A stretch of DNA of 64,000 nt, taken from Nemopilema nomurai. Its lineage: Eukaryota; Cnidaria; Scyphozoa; Rhizostomeae; Rhizostomatidae. The position numbers and the translations under genes are program-made. Of the stretch, positions 1-12,339 are shown one piece after another (within the stretch, counting starts at the first letter, position 1; every line of letters begins with the position of its first letter). The notes beneath the pieces are model-generated. The model had not been told where the DNA came from. It did not search any database and saw nothing but the letters and a program-made list of their open reading frames with translations. The stretch is taken from assembly GCA_003864495.1 (NCBI GenBank), contig ML133478.1, positions 320,498 through 384,497 of the forward strand, in the 5' to 3' direction.

Positions 1-3000
1 TTTTGCAAGGATTGCAAGGCTATAGCTTGCGTTTTAAACGGCAACTTCGAAAACCACACATATCTTGCAAAATACACGTCTAAGAGCTGAACCAAGCACC
101 ATGTTGGCTGCCCTTGTTCTACTCTAAGACGATATAGAAAAGAAGGTCGGAATTTTCCATCAGTTTTGACCAATTTTGCAAATAGCCTTGGCGTTTTGCG
201 TAAAACGGGGCAACTTCGAAAACCACTCATATCTTGCAAAATAGTCGTCTAAGAGCTGAACCAAGCACACCTGTAGGTTGCCCTTGTTCTACTCTACATG
301 ACGATGGTAGAAAAGAAGGTCGGAATTTTCCATCAGTTTTGACCAATTTTGCAAGGCTATAGCCTTGGCGTTTTGCGTAAAACGGGGCAACTTCGAAAAC
401 CACTCATATCTTGCAAAATAGTGTCTAAGAGCTGAACCAAGCACACCTGTAGGTTGCCCTTGTTCTACTCTACAAGACGATGGTAGAAAAGAAGGTCGGA
501 ATTTTCCATCAGTTTTGACCAATTTTGCAAGCTATAGCCTTGGCGTTTTGCGTAAAACGGGGCAACTTCGAAAACCACTCATATCTTGCAAAATAGTTGT
601 CTAGAGCTGAACCAAGCACACCTGTAGGTTGCCCTTGTTCTACTCTACAAGACGATGGTAGAAAAGAAGGTCGGAATTTTCCATCAGTTTTGACCAATTT
701 TGCAAGGCTATAGCCTTGGCTTTTGCGTAAAACGGGGCAACTTCGAAAACCACTCATATCTTGCAAAATAGTGTCTAAGAGCTGAACCAAGCACACCTGT
801 AGGTTGCCCTTGTTCTACTCTAAGACGATGGTAGAAAAGAAGGTCGGAATTTTCCATCAGTTTTGACCAATTTTGCAAGGCTATAGCCTTGGCGTTTTGC
901 GTAAAACGGGGCAACTTCGAAAACCACTCATATCTTGAAATACGTCTAAGAGCTGAACCAAGCACACCTGTAGGTTGCCCTTGTTCTACTCTACAAGACG
1001 ATGGTAGAAAAGAAGGTCGGAATTTTCCATCAGTTTTGACCAATTTTGCAAGGCTATAGCCTTGGCGTTTTGCGTAAAACGGGGCAACTTCGAAAACCAC
1101 TCATATCTTGCAAAATAGTTGTCTAAGAGCTGAACCAAGCACACCTGTAGGTTGCCCTTGTTCTACTCTAAGACGATGGTAGAAAAGAAGGTCGGAATTT
1201 TCCATCAGTTTTGACCAATTTTGCAAGGCTATAGCCTTGGCGTTTTGCGTAAAACGGGGCAACTTCGAAAACCACTCATATCTTGCAAAATAGTCGTCTA
1301 AGAGCTGAACCAAGCACACCTGTAGGTTGCCCTGTTCTACTCTACAAGACGATGGTAGAAAAGAAGGTCGGAATTTTCCATCAGTTTTGACCAATTTTGC
1401 AAGGCTATAGCCTTGGCGTTTTGCGTAAAACGGGGCAACTTCGAAAACCACTCATATCTTGCAAATAGTTGTCTAAGAGCTGAACCAAGCACACCTGTAG
1501 GTTGCCCTTGTCTACTCTACAAGACGATGGTAGAAAAGAAGGTCGGAATTTTCCATCAGTTTTGACCAATTTTGCAAGGCTATAGCCTTGGCGTTTTGCG
1601 TAAAACGGGGCAACTTCGAAAACCACTCATATCTTGAAATAGATGTCTAGAGCTGAACCAAGCACACCTGTAGGTTGCCCTTGTTCTACTCTACAAGACG
1701 ATGGTAGAAAAGAAGGTCGGAATTTTCCATCAGTTTTGACCAATTTTGCAAGGCTATAGCCTTGGCTTTTGCGTAAAACGGGGCAACTTCGAAAACCACT
1801 CATATCTTGCAAAATAGTGTCTAAGAGCTGAACCAAGCACACCTGTAGGTTGCCCTTGTTCTACTCTAAGACGATGGTAGAAAAGAAGGTCGGAATTTTC
1901 CATCAGTTTTGACCAATTTTGCAAGGCTATAGCCTTGGCGTTTTGCGTAAAACGGGGCAACTTCGAAAACCACTCATATCTTGAAATAGTGTCTAAGAGC
2001 TGAACCAAGCACACCTGTAGGTTGCCCTTGTTCTACTCTACAAGACGATGGTAGAAAAGAAGGTCGGAATTTTCCATCAGTTTTGACCAATTTTGCAAGG
2101 CTATAGCCTTGGCGTTTTGCGTAAAACGGGGCAACTTCGAAAACCACTCATATCTTGCAAAATAGTGTCTAAGAGCTGAACCAAGCACACCTGTAGGTTG
2201 CCCTTGTTCTACTCTACAAGACGATGGTAGAAAAGAAGGTCGGAATTTTCCATCAGTTTTGACCAATTTTGCAAGGCTATAGCCTTGGCGTTTTGCGTAA
2301 AACGGGGCAACTTCGAAAACCACTCATATCTTGAAAAGACGTCTAAGAGCTGAACCAAGCACACCTGTAGGTTGCCCTTGTTCTACTCTACAAGACGATG
2401 GTAGAAAAGAAGGTCGGAATTTTCCATCAGTTTGACCAATTTTGCAAGGCTATAGCCTTGGCGTTTTGCGTAAACGGGCAACTTCGAAAACCACTCATAT
2501 CTTGCAAAACACGTCTAAGAGCTGAACCAAGCACATGTAGGTTGCCCTTGTTCTACTCTTTAAGACGATGGTAGAAAAGAAGGTCGGAATTTTCCATCAG
2601 TTTTGACCAATTTTGCAAGGCCTTGGCGTTTTGCGTTAAACGGGGCAACTTCGAAAACCACTCATATCTTGCAAAATAGTCGTCTAAGAGCTGAACCAAG
2701 CACACCTATAGGTTGCCCTTGTTCTACTCTACAAGACGATGGTAGAAAAGAAGGTCGGAATTTTCCATCAGTTTTGACCAATTTTGCAAGGCTATAGCCT
2801 TGGCGTTTTGCGTTAAACGGGGCAACTTCGAAAACCACTCATATCTTTCGAAATAGATGTCTAGAAGCTTAACCAAGCACACCTGTAGGTTGCCCTTGTT
2901 CTACTCTACAAGACGATGGTAGGAAAGAAGGTCGGAATTTTCCATCAGTTTTGACCAATTTTGCAAGGCTATAGCCTTGGCGTTTTGCGTTAAACGGGGC

Positions 3001-6000
3001 AACTTCGAAAACCACTCATATCTTGCAAAATAGTTGTCTAAGAGCTGAACCAAGCACACCTGTAGGTTGCCCTTGTTCTACTCTACAAGACGATGGTAGA
3101 AAAGAAGGTCGGAATTTTCCATCAGTTTTGACCAATTTTGCAAGGCTATAGCCTTGGCGTTTTGCGTAAAACGGGGCAACTTCGAAAACCACTCATATCT
3201 TGCAAAATACGTCTAAGAGCTGAACCAAGACACCTTAGGTTGCCCTTGTTCTACTCTACAAGACGATGGTAGAAAAGAAGGTCGGAATTTTCCATCAGTT
3301 TTGACCAATTTTGCAAGGCTATAGCCTTGGCGTTTTGCGTAAAACGGGGCAACTTCGAAAACCACTCATATCTTGAAATAGACGTCTAAGAGCTGAACCA
3401 AGCACACCTATAGGTTGCCCTTGTTCTACTCTACAAGACGATGGTAGAAAAGAAGGTCGGAATTTTCCATCAGTTTTGACCAATTTTGCAAGGCTATAGC
3501 CTTGGCTTTTGCGTAAAACGGGGCAACTTCGAAAACCACTCATATCTTGCAAAATAGTTGTCTAAGAGCTGAACCAAGCACACCTGTAGGTTGCCCTTTT
3601 CTACTCTACAAAACGTTGGTAGAAAAGAAGGTCGGAATTTTCCATCAGTTTTGACCAATTTTGCAAGGCTATAGCCTTGGCGTTTTGCGTAAACGGGGCA
3701 ACTTCGAAAACCACTCATATCTTGAAATAGACGTCTAAGAGCTGAACCAAGCACACCTGTAGGTTGCCCTTGTTCTACTCTACAAGACGATGGTAGAAAA
3801 GAAGGTCGGAATTTTCCATCAGTTTTGACCAATTTTGCAAGGCTATAGCCTTGGCGTTTTGCGTAAAACGGGGCAACTTCGAAAACCACTCATATCTTGA
3901 AATAGACGTCTAAGAGCTGAACCAAGCACACCTGTAGGTTGCCCTTGTTCTACTCTACAAGACGATGGTAGAAAAGAAGGTCGGAATTTTCCATCAGTTT
4001 TGACCAATTTTGCAAGGCTATAGCCTTGGCGTTTTGCGTAAAACGGGGCAACTTCGAAAACCACTCATATCTTGAAATAGACGTCTAAGAGCTGAACCAA
4101 GCACACCTGTAGGTTGCCCTTGTTCTACTCTACAAGACGATGGTAGAAAAGAAGGTCGGAATTTTCCATCAGTTTTGACCAATTTTGCAAGGCTATAGCC
4201 TTGGCGTTTTGCGTAAAACGGGGCAACTTCGAAAACCACTCATATCTTGCAAATAGACGTCTAAGAGCTGAACCAAGCACACCTGTAGGTTGCCCTTGTT
4301 CTACTCTACAAGACGATGGTAGAAAAGAAGGTCGGAATTTTCCATCAGTTTTGACCAATTTTGCAAGGCTATAGCCTTGGCGTTTTGCGTAAAACGGGGC
4401 AACTTCGAAAACCTCTCATATCTTTTGAAATAGACGTCTAAGAGCTGAACCAAGCACACCTGTAGGTTGCCCTTGTTCTACTCTACAAGACGATGGTAGA
4501 AAAGAAGGTCGGAATTTTCCATCAGTTTTGACCAATTTTGCAAGGCTATAGCCTTGGCTTTTTGCGTAAAACGGGGCAACTTCGAAAACCACTCATATCT
4601 TGCAAATAGTGTCTAAGAGCTGAACCAAGCACACCTGTAGGTTGCCCTTGTTCTACTCTAAGACGATGTAGAAAAGAAGGTCGGAATTTTCCATCAGTTT
4701 TGACCAATTTTGCAAGACTATAGCCTTGGCGTTTTGCGTAAAACGGGGCAACTTCGAAAACCACTCATATCTTTCGAAATAGACGACTAAGAGCTGAACC
4801 AAGCACACTTATAGGTTGCCCTTGTTCTACTCTACATGACGATGGTAGAAAAGAAGGTCGGAATTTTCCATCAGTTTTGACCAATTTTGCAAGGCTATAG
4901 CCTTGGCGTTTTGCGTAAAACGGGGCAACTTCAAAAACCACTCATATCTTGCAAAATAGTTGTCTAAGAGCTGAACCAAGCACACCTATAGGTTGCCCTG
5001 GTACTACTCTACAAGACGATGGTAGAAAAGAAGGTGGGAATTTTCCATCAGTTTTGACCATTTTTGCAAGACTACAGCCTTGGCGTTTTGCGTTAAACGG
5101 GGCAACTTCGAAAACCACTCATATCTTTCGAAATAGATGTCTAAGAGCTGAACCAAGCACACCTATAGGTTGCCCTTGTTCTACATTACAAGACGATGGT
5201 AGAAAAGAAGGTCGGAATTTTCCATCAGTTTTGACCAATTTTGCAAGGCTATAGCCTTGGCATTTTGCGTAAAACGGGGCAACTTCGAAAATCACTCATA
5301 TCTTGCAAAATAGTTGTCTAAGAGCTGAACCAAGCACACATGTTGGTTGCCCTTGTTCTACTCTATATGACGATGAAAGAAAAGAAGGTCGGAATTTTCC
5401 ATCAGTTTTGACCATTTTTCCAAGGCTATAGCCTTGGCATTTTGCGTGAAACGGCGCAACTTCGAAAACCACTCATATCTTGCAAAATACACGTCTAAGA
5501 GCTGAACCAAGCACACATGTTGGTTGCCCTTGTTCTACTCTATATGACGATGATAGAAAAGAAGGTCGGAATTTTCCATCAGTTTTGACCAATTTTGCAA
5601 GGCTATAGCCTTGGCGTTTTGCGTAAAACGGGGCAACTTCGAAAACCACTCATATCTTGCAAAATATTCGTCTAAGAGCTGAACCAAGAACACCATTAGG
5701 TTGCCCTTGTTCTACTCTACAAGACGATGGTAGAAAAGAAGGTCGGAGTTTTCCATCAGTTTTGACCAATTTTGCAAGGCTATAGCCTTGGCGTTTTGCC
5801 TTAAACGGAGCAACTTCGAAAACCACACATATCTTGCAAAATACACGTCTAAGAGCTGAACCAAGCACACATGTAGGTTGCCCTTGTTCTACTCTATAAG
5901 ACGATGGTAGAAAAGAAGGTCGGAATTTTCCATCAGTTTTGACCAATTTTGCAAGGCTATAGCCTTGGCGTTTTGCGTAAAACGGGGCAACTTCGAAAAC

Positions 6001-7457
6001 CACTCATATCTTTCGAAATAGACGACTAAGAGCTGAACCAAGCACACCTATAGGTTGCCCTTCTTCTACTCTACATGACGATGGTAGAAAAGAAGGTCGG
6101 AATTTTCAATCAGTTTTGACCAATTTTGCAAGGCTATAGCCTTGGCATTTTGCGTGAAACGGGGCAACTTCGAAAATCACTCATATCTTGCAAAATAGTT
6201 GTCTAAGAGCTGAACCAAGCACACCTATAGGTTGCCCTTGTTCTACTCTACATGACGATGGTAGAAAAGAAGGTCGGAATTTTCCATCAGTTTTGACCAA
6301 TTTTGCAAGGCTATAGCCTTGGCGTTTTGCGTGAAACGGGGCAACTTCGAAAACCACTCATATCTTGCAAAATAGTTGTCTAAGAGCTGAACCAAGCACA
6401 CCTGTAGGTTGCCCTTGTTCTTTTCTACATGACGATGGTAGAAAAGAAGGTCGGAATTTTCCATCAGTTTTGACCAATTTTGCAAGGTTATAGCCTTGGC
6501 GTTTTGCCTTAAACGGAGCAACTTCGAAAACCACTCATATCTTGCAAAATACACGTCTAAGAGCTGAACCAAGCACACATGTTGGTTGCCCTTGTTCTAC
6601 TCTTTAAGACGATGATAGAAAAGAAGGTCGGAATTTTCCATCAGTTTTGACCAATTTTGCAAGGCTATAGCCTTGGCGTTTTGCGTAAAACGGGGCAACT
6701 TCGAAAACCACTCATATCTTGCAAAATAGTCGTCTAAGAGCTGAACCAAGAACACCATTAGGTTGCCCTTGTTCTACTCTACAAGACGATGGTAGAAAAG
6801 AAGGTCGGAATTTTCCATCAGTTTTGACCAATTTTGCAAGGCTATAGCCTTGGCGTTTTGCGTAAAACGGGGCAACTTCGAAAACCACTCATATCTTTCG
6901 AAATAGACGTCTAAGAGCTGAACCAAGCACACTTATAGGTTGCCCTTGTTCTACTCTACAAGACGATGGTAGAAAAGAAGGTCGGAATTTTCCATCAGTT
7001 TTGACCAATTTTGCAAGGCTATAGCCTTGGCGTTTTGCGTAAAACGGGGCAACTTCGAAAACCTCTCATATCTTTTAAAATAGACGTCTAAGAGCTGAAC
7101 CAAGCACACCTGTAGGTTGCCCTTGTTCTACTCTACAAGACGATGGTAGAAAAGAAGGTCGGAATTTTCCATCAGTTTTGACCAATTTTGCAAGGCTATA
7201 GCCTTGGCGTTTTGCGTAAACGGGGCAACTTCGAAAACCACTCATATCTTGCAAATTAGTTGTCTAAGAGCTGAACCAAGCACACCTGTAGGTTGCCCTT
7301 GTTCTACTCTATAAGACGATGATAGAAAAGAAGGTTGGAGTTTTCCATCAGTTTTGACCAATTTTGCAAGGCTATAGCCTTGGTGTTTTGCGTAAAACGG
7401 GGCAATTTCGAAAAACACTCATATCTGGCAAAATATACTTTTAAGAGCTGAACAAGG
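1..7457. repeat. Satellite array 1, ~175-bp tandem unit (about 42 copies)
   Basis: A head-to-tail satellite fills the window from its first base, so the left end is not seen. Neighbouring copies are 175 bp apart (for example the same frame recurs at 3843 and 4018). Each unit carries a perfect 14-bp palindrome, aaggctatagcctt, and conserved blocks such as tcggaattttccatcag. Three places vary between units: the A-rich linker before gtctaagag, the cacctgtagg/cacctatagg/cacatgttgg block, and ctctacaagacg/ctctaagacg/ctctacatgacg. Many units differ by single-base losses in homopolymers. The last unit (about 7304-7457) is the most diverged and runs into unique DNA. Minus-strand reading frames of 60-131 codons cross every unit, but 175 is not a multiple of three, so they change frame each unit and I do not call them genes. 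Confidence 0.97.
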
Positions 7458-9846
7458 AAAATTTTGCCCATCCTGATTCCCTGAAAAACCATGTGTATAG
7501 CCTTACAAAAATCGTCATTTCAAAGTGGTTTTCAGGAGCCTTGTTGTGAACACTTTTTACATATCCTGATTCCGTTAAATACCAAAGACAAAGCCTTTTA
7601 AAAATCGCCGTTTTTGGGTATAATTTTCTTAAAAGATTCTCTTAGTAATGGTCTGGTAGTGAATGTTTGATGGGGAAAACATCCCTGAAGTGTTTTTTTG
7701 TAGCATTAGGAGCCTTGTGTTGAAATAAATTTTTGCTTTTCGATGCAATTAAAAGCCAAGGCTATAGCTTTATCTTAATTGCCTTAATTGGAGGAAACCG
7801 TTTTATCAAAGGTTTTAGTTTAAACCATCTAGTAGTTAGTTGAAAAATGCGAAAACATGCGTGAATTGCTTTTCTGTAGGGAAGTGAATCCGTGATTTAA
7901 AAGATTTCTAACGCCACTGATTCCGTGAAACAGCAGTGATGCAGCCAAAATTCGCTATATTCCCTAGGAATCATTTTCCTTCAAGCTCTCTGCTTAATTA
8001 TCCAAGAGATTAATTTTCAATAATTAGAAAATGCCTTATTTGCTATATTTAGGGAAAAATATATTGTAAATGATTATCCTGATTCGAAATGATGATGAGA
8101 TAAATGATTCTAATTTAGTCTTTGATATATGATGGCGGAAACATTCCCTAATTGTTTTGCAGATGAAGCGATAACCTGGTGGGTGAAAAGTTTCGAAGAC
8201 TGTGTTTTCTTGTCTTGAGTTTGTTTTTTGGCTTAGAAAGCAAAATTTAGTTCTTTCCAATACGTATTTAGAATCGTGGATGAATGAACGCGAGTCAAGA
8301 ATTGCCGTTAGAGGCCCAACAACTTTGGCAGGCAATGTAGGTGAAGATTATCAAGAGCCTTCGTTTGATTATGGAAACTTTGATGGTCTAGCAAGCATGG
8401 CTAGTTATGGAAACTTTGATGGTCTAATATGTGGATGCTCTTGGCCCACATATTTTGCAACAATTAAAAGAAGCCTGAAGACAATTATCGTTTTGCGAGG
8501 CAGCAATCTTTCAGTTCTTTTTCTTGGAATATAGAGAACTCAGTTCGCGTCATTGTCACTGTAGAAGATAAAATGACGGGGGCAACTTGGCCAGCTGTCT
8601 GGATGAGGCCCAATTAGGTTCAAGTGGGATAAAAAGTCACTTACCATCTATCTTTTTGACCTTATTCTCATCTTTTCTCATTGCTTTACACTTTTAACAT
8701 CCTGTTTTCCCGCTTTATTCCTTACATACCTATTTCCTTGCTTTTACCATCCCCAATCAATAATTCGTTTAGCTTTTTTGATCATTTAGCCCCTCTTCTC
8801 TTTTTTGATCATTTCTATAGTTCTTCCGTGCCCAAATAAGTCATTTTTCCTTCCTTGCATGTTTCCCGCATGTATCTACACACTGTAATAATTCTTCCAT
8901 GCCCATATTATTACACCTTCCATAGGTGTCCATTTATGTATTTATGGGCTCAATTTGACTTTTGATTTACCGATGACGACGATGATTAATTGAAATTTCC
9001 TATAGGAAATGATCTGGATTTGTCATCATATTAATGAACACTGTAATGTCGTCATTATAAATTAAACTAAAGGAAGTGTCTGTGTCTTTTATTGTCCTTA
9101 TGTCAATTTGATTAAAAAGTCCTTCTAGCTTTGATCCTTCTGGCCTCGTCAAAGCATCACTTACAAAGCCCTTTTAATAAGGATTCGAAATTTAAAGCCT
9201 TAGAACATTACTGATTGCATGAAATATCACGAAGAGCTCATATATTAGTGCTTGAATAAGATATTAATGTAGAGAATGGAAACATTTAGTGAATTTTTGC
9301 TACTCATTTGGAAAACTTGCACCGAAAATGATCCTCAATCTTTGAGTAGAATGTTTAAAAAGGATAAAGAACACACACGCTAGTCTACAAATATAATCTT
9401 AGCATGCAAGTTTATGAAGAATGCCATTAAATCACATTATCTGGTTCTGAAAACATTTGCAGGTATTCTCATTTCTGTGATGTTTAGATGCAGAAAATGT
9501 TGCTGTGTTCCTCACTGGTGCTTTGGAACTTGAACATCAATTAATAATTGGCAACAAATAAGAATCTTTTTCCTGGGCACGGAGAAGAAGGGAATTCATC
9601 CAGAATGAAATACTACAAACAGACCTAATTTTTGAACACTGATCATTGATCAGAAAGTAGCATTAGACCAATGGACAAATCAATTCCTTTATCTACCGAG
9701 GAAGCTTCATGAATCTTTTAGCGTTCAAAATAATTCACAAGCAATCTTCTAAATAGACGCGCAAAGATCTAATGAAACAAGAATATTGTTTAGACGAGGA
9801 ACGCTAAGGATGATCTTTGAGCCAATGCATGTAGCTTATTTTAAAA
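7458..9846. other. Noncoding AT-rich DNA between satellite and GPCR-1a
   Basis: No gene is recognised here. Just after the satellite, imperfect copies of a tcctgattcc... motif lie at 7471 and 7564 (period 93 bp), with a further weak match near 7918. The palindrome-like aaggctatagctt of the satellite recurs at about 7758, inside otherwise unique DNA. A 21-bp sequence starting tatggaaactttgatgg is repeated at 8370-8390 and 8406-8426. It sits in an open frame (8202-8534) that begins with a GTG, not an ATG, so I do not call that frame a gene. The region is duplicated at 19025-21428. Confidence 0.6.
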
Positions 9847-10920
9847 TCACAAACCACATCTACAAAAAATGAAATTCCATATTCTCCGGACAAGTGCTTT
9901 TATGAAGACCTTGAGGTCAGCGCTGAAGATAAACAAGATCAAAGCATTGAAAAGTGAGTTCCAATATGGTAAAGAATTAATGACATTCATAGCTGATGGC
10001 GGTAGTATAACCTTCTCTGGATGCAATTCGACATATAATCTGATGGCGATTGCTGGAATGTAGAAGGCAGTAAACGAAGCAAGAATGCAAATGATGGCCT
10101 TTCCAAATTCACTCTCCGGTCTTCTTGGCGCAGTTCCTCTCTCAGAAGGAACAGATCTGTCAATGTTCCCACATTTTGTTGCAATTGGAGCATTGCAGTG
10201 CTTATTTTTTGATACCTCTAGTTGTTGTAACCTTTCTTGATCTCTTGAGTGATCATCAAGAATGACACGTGACTGTTCTTCTTTCTTTACGTTAGTAACA
10301 GTTGTGATATTTGGTCCAATGTCTTTCGATGTTATAGCTGCCAGTTGAGAAGAGCCCTGTTCTCCATGGTGAATTGATCTCTCTTTAGGGCTTGCCTGTG
10401 AGTTTCCTGTGATGACTCTTCTTTTTACGGTGATGTATGCCCAGAGGTAAGCAAAGATAATGATAGGAAGACAGGCTATATAAAGCGGTATGCATATCAG
10501 AGGACGATAAAGGTAGAAAGGAGTGAAGCAAGCCGAAAAGACTGCGTTGCCAAGAAGTACACAACTGCTCCTTCGCCGGGTCATGAATGTGGGATACTTG
10601 TTTAATAAGCGCATATGAAAGCATCGATCCACAGCAATAATTATGGTGAGAAAACCCGAGAATTGCACGAAAAAAACCATGACAAAATGCAATACGTAGA
10701 CATTGAATGCGTCGAAAAGCGTCGAAATGTGAAGTATAAGTCCAGTTGTCCCTACCATCAGATCCGACATACATAGCCAGAATATGAACCAATACGACAC
10801 AATGGTCAGCTTGTTGAGTTTCTTCAACGAGTAAGCAAGTAAAGCGTTCACCAGCACATTCGAGATGTCCAACAATATGGCGAGTGCAAAAAAGAGCTGG
10901 TCGTACCACTGGAAAGCCAT
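9847..10920 (-). CDS. Rhodopsin-like GPCR, cnidarian-type orphan (GPCR-1a)
   Basis: A single-exon seven-transmembrane receptor, presumably at the cell surface and G-protein coupled; the ligand is unknown. From the upstream Met at 10947 the protein has 366 residues. I prefer the Met at 10920 (357 aa) because MAFQWYDQ.. then aligns position for position with the start of GPCR-2. In 366-residue numbering: TM1 18-41, TM2 48-73 with SDLMVG, TM3 84-107 followed by DRCFHMR (107-113), TM4 128-146, TM5 150-174 after a very short second extracellular loop, a long third cytoplasmic loop 175-282 rich in charged residues, TM6 283-305 with FYIPA in place of CWxP, and TM7 320-343 with NALILF where NPxxY is usual. 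Class A membership rests on the D in TM2 and the DR after TM3. The missing TM7 Pro and missing Trp in TM6 are atypical. The predicted protein is identical to the copy at 21429. Confidence 0.92.
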   Translation of the reverse strand: MAFQWYDQLFFALAILLDISNVLVNALLAYSLKKLNKLTIVSYWFIFWLCMSDLMVGTTGLILHISTLFDAFNVYVLHFVMVFFVQFSGFLTIIIAVDRCFHMRLLNKYPTFMTRRRSSCVLLGNAVFSACFTPFYLYRPLICIPLYIACLPIIIFAYLWAYITVKRRVITGNSQASPKERSIHHGEQGSSQLAAITSKDIGPNITTVTNVKKEEQSRVILDDHSRDQERLQQLEVSKNKHCNAPIATKCGNIDRSVPSERGTAPRRPESEFGKAIICILASFTAFYIPAIAIRLYVELHPEKVILPPSAMNVINSLPYWNSLFNALILFIFSADLKVFIKALVRRIWNFIFCRCGL

Positions 10921-10947
10921 TGTCTCTACTTTTGAGCCAATGAACAA

Positions 10948-11400
10948 ATACTTAAAACATTATCATTTGACGATTTCCCTGGACGATGCCATTGCAATCG
11001 CCAAACGTTGTACCGGAAGCCATACAAGCGGAGAACGTCGACTTAGTAACACAAGCCCCGGTGCTTTGAGAGCAATCGACCAACAGGTGTTGACCGTTTA
11101 GCTTCTTAAACAATCAATCTTATTGCCTCAAAAGCAACTCAAAAGCATTTATTGATTGTCAATATACTTGGCAAATCACAGTTTTTATCGCCAGTGCAAC
11201 TGTTGTGCACTATATTAAGTCACCGTTAATCAACCAAATCAGTTTCGTCTTAATTAATAAAAAAATGAATTCAAGAGAAGAGGAAAGATGTTATTTGAAT
11301 TTCTCAGTACCAAACACTAATACAACTACTAGACAAACCCAAAATACAAATGCGTCATTTAAAACAAGCAAGAATAAGCGCCTACTTGAAAGATCAATAG
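10948..11400. other. Spacer 5' of GPCR-1a
   Basis: I see no gene here. It lies upstream of the minus-strand receptor start and must hold its promoter, but I see no clear TATA box. Divergence from copy B rises abruptly here: the first differences (aaacattatcatttgac versus aaaccttatcattggac) lie about 40 bp upstream of the preferred start codon. Confidence 0.4.
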
Positions 11401-11841
11401 CTACTTGCGTCTGTTAACTCTCCATACTCCACCTCCATAGTTGCCTCCAAAGCTACTCTTCATTTGCCTTGGCATACTTTGACAATCGTAGCAGAAACAG
11501 CTGACGTATGCCTGACTCAGCGTTTCGTATCTGGGAATGCAATGGAAATCATGCACCACCATCTCAGGACATTTCACTCTCCTCTTGCAACGAAAATAAA
11601 CAAAGGTGGCACCTACTTGGTTCAGCTTCTGTCTGGCTGTATACGACTTCCTTTTCGGTATAACTAGACTGTCCGTCCCCATTAGCGGTCTATTGAACAT
11701 GGCGTCACCTGGTACTATTGGCATGCTTTGCAAACAGATTCTCCGCACAATTCTCCTGTATCTAAGTCCAACAGTTGCAACATAAGGCCTAATGGAGTTG
11801 GTGAATAGATGTCCGATCCACGACAGAGCAAAAGTGTTTTT
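11401..11841 (-). CDS. Cysteine-rich open frame, possible last exon of a cystine-knot-like secreted protein
   Basis: The minus strand is open for 146 codons between a TGA at 11842-11844 and the TAG stop at 11401-11403. There is no suitable ATG at the 5' end, so it would be an exon; CTCCATTAG|GCC with its boundary at 11788 is a possible acceptor. The translation is basic and has seven cysteines (36, 85, 91, 101, 115, 117, 120 of the open frame) in the pattern CKRRVKC..FHCIP..CFCYDC, followed by a Gly-rich tail and VNRRK. The closing CxCxxC after a C..IP..Y block recalls the C-terminal knot of noggin/trunk-type ligands, but this is resemblance only. Against it, I find no matching upstream exon. 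The copy at 22983 carries a stop and two frameshifts, so it is either a dead duplicate or evidence that the frame is not coding. Confidence 0.4.
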   Translation of the reverse strand, partial: KNTFALSWIGHLFTNSIRPYVATVGLRYRRIVRRICLQSMPIVPGDAMFNRPLMGTDSLVIPKRKSYTARQKLNQVGATFVYFRCKRRVKCPEMVVHDFHCIPRYETLSQAYVSCFCYDCQSMPRQMKSSFGGNYGGGVWRVNRRK

Positions 11842-12339
11842 TCACATAGGCAGGAGGCTTGTTCTCTTCTTTTTCTTCTTAAGTCTTTATTTAGATATAT
11901 TTATCATAAAGAATAGCGTGAAATGAGAAATGCTCCAAAGTGAATTCTTATCCCAAGGAAAGTGCCTAAGACCTTGGTACTGAATGCTACTTCCAGAGCT
12001 GCACGTTCTATGAATGATATCCTTGAAAGTAGATTGTGAGGAAGAAGTGGATGCCAACGAGCTCTTTAAAGCAAAGGTATTATAAAACAAAATATCGAGA
12101 AAATGACAAAATCTGGAATATTTTTTCACGCCTTACGGGGGTAGTAAGAGAGTCGCCATAAAATAAAAAACTAAAAACAGAGTAAGGGACTTTTTTAGGT
12201 GTTTCGAGGTCATAAGACAAAGATATAAAATGCTCGTTTATACTAGTTACATTAACAAAGCTGAGAACAGAAATGAATTGGGCGAGGAAAGGCTTGGGCC
12301 CAGAAGTAAATGGTCCGTACTTCAATCATCGTGATATAT
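11842..12339. other. Spacer between cysteine-rich frame and GPCR-2a
   Basis: Two overlapping minus-strand open frames (12129-11887 and 12325-12080) persist in copy B with two to three amino-acid changes each. A donor-like CCC|GTAAGG lies at 12137/12136. I recognise neither product. The donor's phase does not fit the acceptor of the cysteine-rich frame, so I do not join them. An AATAAA on the minus strand just 3' of 11887 could be a polyadenylation signal. Confidence 0.3.

Noticed and set aside
1..7457. CRISPR-like repeat array
   Set aside because: There are no unique spacers; the whole 175-bp unit is repeated, and the DNA is eukaryotic.
289..7492. Many minus-strand open frames of 60-131 codons with recurring peptides (VFEVAPFYAKRQGY.., ARYEWFSKLPRF..)
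   Set aside because: They are translations of the 175-bp satellite in two or three frames. The unit is not a multiple of three, frames shift each unit, and starts and stops are random.
8202..8534. 110-codon plus-strand frame, present in both duplicates
   Set aside because: It starts with GTG, has no domain, overlaps a minus-strand frame, and its conservation equals that of the surrounding duplicated DNA.
10385..10909. 174-codon minus-strand frame inside GPCR-1a (and at 21967-22491)
   Set aside because: It is the shifted-frame shadow of the receptor, which has clear transmembrane segments in its own frame.
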